Shown piece after piece: positions 60,925 through 64,000 of a stretch of DNA of 64,000 nt. Origin of the DNA: Hydrogenophilales bacterium (lineage in GTDB: Bacteria > Pseudomonadota > Gammaproteobacteria > Burkholderiales > Eutrophovitaceae); assembly GCA_902627495.1 (NCBI GenBank), contig CACOJS010000006.1, positions 42,985 to 106,984 of the forward strand. Direction: 5' to 3'. The number at the start of each line of letters is the position of its first letter. The stretch's first letter is position 1. Made by a program: the position numbers and the translations under genes. The notes under the pieces were generated by a model. It was not told the origin of the DNA. It did no database searches and saw only the letters and a program-made list of their open reading frames with translations.

Positions 60925-61899
60925 ATGCGAGCAGTTTTGTGCAAAGAATACGGTCCTCCGGAGAAATTAGCAATAGAATCGGTTCCATCACCCCAAGCTG
61001 GAGAGGGGGAAATTGTTGTTAGTGTGAAGGCTTGTGGTGTAAATTTTCCTGATACTTTGATTATTCAGGGAAAATATCAATTTAAACCAGAGTTTCCCTT
61101 TTCTCCTGGAGGGGAAGTGGCAGGTTTTGTGAAAGAGATTGGTCCTAAAGTTAGTAACATCAGCGTGGGGGATCGTGTTATTGCTTCCAACACTTGGGGG
61201 GGGTTTGCAGAAGAAATTTTAGTTGAGGCGCATCGAACTATAAAAATCCCGAATGAACTTGATTTTATCCCTGCGTCGGGGTTAGTTCTTACTTATGGAA
61301 CATCGCTGTATGCGTTAAGAAACCGAGCAAACCTTCAACAAGGGGAAACATTGCTTGTTCTTGGGGCGTCAGGAGGGGTTGGGTTGTCTGCCATACAGCT
61401 GGCTAAGTCTATGGGAGCGACTGTAATAGCTGCTGCTTCAACGGATGGTAAGCTTACTGTTTGTGAAGATAATGGAGCGGATCACCTCATAAATTATACT
61501 AGTCAAGATTTGAGGGCTAGAGTAAAAGAAATCACCAAGGGGCAAGGGGTTAATGTTATTTATGATCCAGTCGGTGGTAAGTTCTCGGAAATAGCCATAA
61601 GAGATATGGCTTGGGGAGGGAGATACCTAGTGATTGGTTTTGCTGCAGGAGAGATTCCCAAAATTCCTTTAAATTTGACACTGTTGAAAGGTTGTTCAAT
61701 AGTTGGTGTTTTCTGGGGTCAGTTTACTCAAAGAGAGCCAGTAGAAAATAAAAGAAACAATGATGAACTTATACAGTTATATTTAGATGGAAAAATTAAT
61801 CCACACATTCATGCTACTTACCCGTTGGATAAAGCATCAGACGCATTAAATGAAGTTTTAGATAAGAAGGTTAGTGGAAAAGTTGTTTTAACTACATAA
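60925..61899 (+). CDS. NADPH:quinone oxidoreductase-type zinc-free alcohol dehydrogenase
   Basis: The MDR-family protein shows VKACGVNFPDTLIIQGKYQ, PFSPGGEVAGFV, GDRVIASNTWGGFAEEI and the cofactor-binding LGASGGVGLSAIQLAKSMGA. The catalytic-zinc Cys/His ligands of true alcohol dehydrogenases are absent, and the N-terminal sequence matches quinone oxidoreductases and enoyl reductases. It probably reduces a conjugated or quinone substrate. Operon with the kinase gene upstream (33 bases) and class II aldolase 52 bases downstream. Length (324 residues) is normal. Confidence 0.92.
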   Translation: MRAVLCKEYGPPEKLAIESVPSPQAGEGEIVVSVKACGVNFPDTLIIQGKYQFKPEFPFSPGGEVAGFVKEIGPKVSNISVGDRVIASNTWGGFAEEILVEAHRTIKIPNELDFIPASGLVLTYGTSLYALRNRANLQQGETLLVLGASGGVGLSAIQLAKSMGATVIAAASTDGKLTVCEDNGADHLINYTSQDLRARVKEITKGQGVNVIYDPVGGKFSEIAIRDMAWGGRYLVIGFAAGEIPKIPLNLTLLKGCSIVGVFWGQFTQREPVENKRNNDELIQLYLDGKINPHIHATYPLDKASDALNEVLDKKVSGKVVLTT

Positions 61900-61951
61900 G
61901 CTTGTGATTATCCGTGAAATCGGGTTTTCGGTGTAAAGGGGGTTTTCTCAA

Positions 61952-62713
61952 ATGAAGATAGAAGTATTTCAACCAGAAATGCCTGGATTTAATGATGCTG
62001 AGAAAGAACAGTTACACATAAAACAAAAGTTGGCAGCAGCTTTTAGACTTTTTTCCAAGTGTGGGTTTGATGAGGGAATAGCGGGCCATATAACTGCCAG
62101 AGATCCTATCCATAAGGATTGTTTTTGGGTAAATCCTTATGGTGTTCATTTTAGTCAAATAACAGTCTCTAATCTTTCACTAATAAATCACCAAGGGAAG
62201 ATAGTTCAAGGAACACCGTGTAATTCAGCAGCATTCGCTATTCATTCCAGGATTCATATGGCGAGAGAGCGTGTTGTTGCCGCAGCACATGCACATGGTT
62301 TATATGGAAAAAGTTGGTCATCTTTAGGGCGATTGCTTGACCCATTGACCCAAGATGCCTGTGCTTTTTATGAGGATCATGTTTTCTACGAGGAATATAA
62401 TGGAGTGGTTTACGATACTGATGAGGGTGATCGAATTGCAGGTTGCCTGGGAGATAAGAAAGCTGTCATTTTAGCTAATCATGGAAATTTAACAGTTGGT
62501 CAGACAGTTGATGCTGCAGCCTGGTGGTTTATCACGATGGAGCGGAGTTGTCAGGCACAGTTGATTGCTGAAGCTGCAGGCCAACCCAGAAAAATAGACC
62601 GAGACGACGCTTTACTAACGAGGGAGCAAGTTGGAAGCCCCTATGGAGGGTGGATAGCCTTTCAACCCCTGTTTAAGAGAATTGTGGCTGAACAGCCAGA
62701 TCTTCTTGAGTAA
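61952..62713 (+). CDS. Class II aldolase/adducin-family protein
   Basis: The zinc-binding ligands of class II (L-fuculose-1-phosphate type) aldolases are in AAAHAHGLYG (HxH) and AVILANHGNLTVG (the third His), with ITARDP at the start of the domain. Many members without a known sugar-phosphate role are called class II aldolase family. It could be an aldolase or a decarboxylase/epimerase. It follows the quinone oxidoreductase. Length (253 residues) is typical. Confidence 0.87.
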   Translation: MKIEVFQPEMPGFNDAEKEQLHIKQKLAAAFRLFSKCGFDEGIAGHITARDPIHKDCFWVNPYGVHFSQITVSNLSLINHQGKIVQGTPCNSAAFAIHSRIHMARERVVAAAHAHGLYGKSWSSLGRLLDPLTQDACAFYEDHVFYEEYNGVVYDTDEGDRIAGCLGDKKAVILANHGNLTVGQTVDAAAWWFITMERSCQAQLIAEAAGQPRKIDRDDALLTREQVGSPYGGWIAFQPLFKRIVAEQPDLLE

Positions 62714-62982
62714 GATTTAGTGTGAATGTGAAGTTGGTTACGCAAAATGGCACGATGACGATGACAACTCTGGTTATCCTGTGTCTTCAAAAAAGTAAAA
62801 TCCCTGGTATTAATCTAAAAAAACTTTCGTAACAAACTTATTCAACTATATATATTACCTATCACCAGGTGTCTTTTGATTATTCTAAGCGGTAACTTTT
62901 ATGGCTGATGTCTATTACAATGCCTAGCCGTTTAAAAAAGTCTCGACAAACCTTTTTGATTTGTTTAGTGTCGGAACTAATA
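62714..62982. other. Intergenic region before the HExxH protein
   Basis: About 270 bases, AT-rich, with no recognised RNA or palindrome. An upstream in-frame ATG (62908) could extend the following gene by 25 basic residues, which would precede the signal peptide and is less likely. Nothing else is supported. Confidence 0.5.
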
Positions 62983-63540
62983 ATGAAGAGCATGTCAATC
63001 ATTTATAAGGTCGGACTTTTCTGCGTGACTTTGGTCTTGTGTAACACAGGAAGTCACGCGTACACTCTCTCGGACGGTGTGGATATTTTTTGTAACGTTG
63101 TATGGGACGGTCAACAAATAATTGTTGAAGAACAGTATTTATTCAATGAGTCAGGAAACAGTTGGCACCCCGATCTGGGTGGAGCCGCAGCTATAATAAA
63201 GTATGCCGATAATGGGTTGCCAATTATTGTCTTTGATAAGTATGTTATGAATGGTATTTATGAAAAGCTACCATTGCAGACTGACTTTATCTTTTATCAT
63301 GAATGTGCACATATTAGGTATAAGAGTGATGACGAGTTTTATACAAATTGTTGGGCAGTAGTTGATATGTTTGCAGATGGACGGTTAGATTCCAATAATT
63401 TTTATTGGATAGAAAAATATCATCTTAATATGAGACTGCTTCCTCCCAAGTATGGGGGAGCAGGATTCGTTTTTTGGGAAAAAACTAAAAGATGTTTAAG
63501 GCAATTAGATCATCCTATAGTCAGAGATAAAAGTGGGTAA
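62983..63540 (+). CDS. Exported HExxH-motif protein of unknown family
   Basis: A signal peptide (MKSMSIIYKVGLFCVTLVLC, cleavage near SHA-YT) leads to a small domain with the zinc-protease motif HECAH (H106, E107, H110) in DFIFYHECAHIRYKSDD, and 11 residues later EFYTNCWAV, where the Glu could be the third metal ligand as in gluzincins. The fold would be a compact metallopeptidase of about 185 residues. I do not recognise a characterised homologue. I start at ATG 62983, since it puts the signal peptide at the N-terminus; ATG 62908 would add 25 residues. It seems monocistronic. Confidence 0.7.
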   Translation: MKSMSIIYKVGLFCVTLVLCNTGSHAYTLSDGVDIFCNVVWDGQQIIVEEQYLFNESGNSWHPDLGGAAAIIKYADNGLPIIVFDKYVMNGIYEKLPLQTDFIFYHECAHIRYKSDDEFYTNCWAVVDMFADGRLDSNNFYWIEKYHLNMRLLPPKYGGAGFVFWEKTKRCLRQLDHPIVRDKSG

Positions 63541-63666
63541 CCCTGAATTAAACTAGGCAAGTAAAATTTTTTTTAAATAGGTTTTCAGCTGCGATTAGTC
63601 AATGACTTGTGTCGTATGCAATTTCGATGTGAGCGATTTGGCTATAAAATAGCAAGTGGCTAAGTT

Positions 63667-64000
63667 TTATTTTGATAGTTTGCTATAGCCACACCATTCT
63701 GCTATAAAAACTGCTAGCACTTGCGAGACTCTGACTATGCTGTTGATTGATACGCACTCATCAATTCCGTGGATATTGGTAGCCTTTGGTCCGTAGCAGG
63801 TCGCCGGTATTTTGCCGTATAGATTGAAAGTTCGTGCGTCAGTGGTAGCAGCACTTGCAAAATAATCCGGAGAGGAGCCAACCACGGTTCTATGAGAGTT
63901 TGATAGTACGTTCACAAAAGACGATTTGGTATCAACTATACATCCTTCTGACTGAAATCCGGCATAGGAAAGATTGAAAGAAAGATCAGAAAGGCTTGGA
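63667..64000 (-). CDS. M20-family peptidase/deacetylase, 5' part outside window
   Basis: The open frame runs off the right end of the window, so only about 110 C-terminal residues are seen. SNSHRTVVGSSPDYFAS and FNLYGKIPATCYGPKATNIHG and GIDECVSINSIVRVSQVLAVF match the C-terminus of ArgE/DapE/acetylornithine deacetylase-like M20 peptidases: the HGIDECVS stretch carries the last metal-binding His and the family's catalytic-domain end. The exact substrate is unknown. It is convergent with the HExxH gene. A weak imperfect hairpin overlaps its 3' end. Confidence 0.75.
   Translation of the reverse strand, partial: PSLSDLSFNLSYAGFQSEGCIVDTKSSFVNVLSNSHRTVVGSSPDYFASAATTDARTFNLYGKIPATCYGPKATNIHGIDECVSINSIVRVSQVLAVFIAEWCGYSKLSK

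Noticed and set aside
63648..63691. Imperfect inverted repeat GGCTATA ... TATAGCC near the end of the M20 gene
   Set aside because: The arms contain a four-base mismatch and no T tract, so I do not call a terminator.
1..64000. Search for tRNA, rRNA, CRISPR arrays, transposons and phage integrase or att sites
   Set aside because: None were recognised by eye; most intergenic gaps are too small to hide rRNA, but a short tRNA could have been missed in the few gaps over 70 bases.

Overview
The window looks like chromosomal DNA of an AT-rich, free-living and probably marine gammaproteobacterium. The lineage is inferred from gene order: purM-purN-DUF3108 divergent from hda, pcnB-folK-deoxynucleoside kinase-panC, coaBC-dut, rpmB-rpmG, prfC and a homodimeric-type aceE are all arrangements familiar from that class. 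No rRNA, tRNA, CRISPR array, prophage or insertion sequence was seen. Coding density is high, and only one gap (about 29.5-29.8 kb) exceeds 300 bases.

Layout. 0-7.5 kb: the 3' part of a ketoglutarate-semialdehyde-type aldehyde dehydrogenase, a four-gene MacAB-like export system (adaptor, ATPase, two FtsX-type permeases), a SulP anion transporter and a TlpA-like thioredoxin. 7.4-17 kb: aceE divergent from an Lrp-family regulator, then LOG-family, HAD-dehalogenase, two crotonases, a tartrate/malate-type dehydrogenase and two alpha/beta hydrolases. 17.2-19.4 kb: nickel superoxide dismutase (sodN) with its maturation protease (sodX), a 32-residue membrane peptide coupled to a PuuD-like membrane protein, and a DUF192 protein. 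19.6-22.9 kb: a lanthanide-type PQQ alcohol dehydrogenase cluster, xoxF-xoxJ-xoxG. 23-31.5 kb: dut/coaBC, a Gld-type ABC system with His-rich extracytoplasmic parts, a secreted metallo-beta-lactamase-fold lactonase-like protein, rpmB-rpmG and a fatty acid desaturase. 31.5-39 kb: nucleotide, RNA and vitamin housekeeping genes. 39-51.4 kb: a hydroxyacid dehydrogenase, an acyl-CoA ligase, and a livHMGF ABC importer that runs into a beta-oxidation-like operon (FadB-type fusion, thiolase, SDR, thioesterase, GDSAG hydrolase, DUF1330-like). 51.4-57.3 kb: a BT1-type MFS carrier divergent from a second XoxJ-like binding protein, which is followed directly by exbB-exbD-tonB and an aminotransferase. 57.3-64 kb: prfC, SDR, an APH/ACAD10-like kinase, a quinone oxidoreductase, a class II aldolase, a secreted HExxH protein and the 3' end of an M20 peptidase.

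How it may work together. XoxF, XoxG and XoxJ would oxidise methanol or another small alcohol in the periplasm with PQQ and a rare-earth ion. The acyl-CoA ligase, crotonases, thiolase and Liv importer point to uptake and beta-oxidation of small organic acids or amino-acid-derived compounds. The most intriguing unit is the XoxJ paralogue fused in gene order to a dedicated TonB-ExbB-ExbD energiser. It suggests, but does not prove, energised outer-membrane uptake connected with the quinoprotein system, for example of a metal, a metallophore or PQQ.
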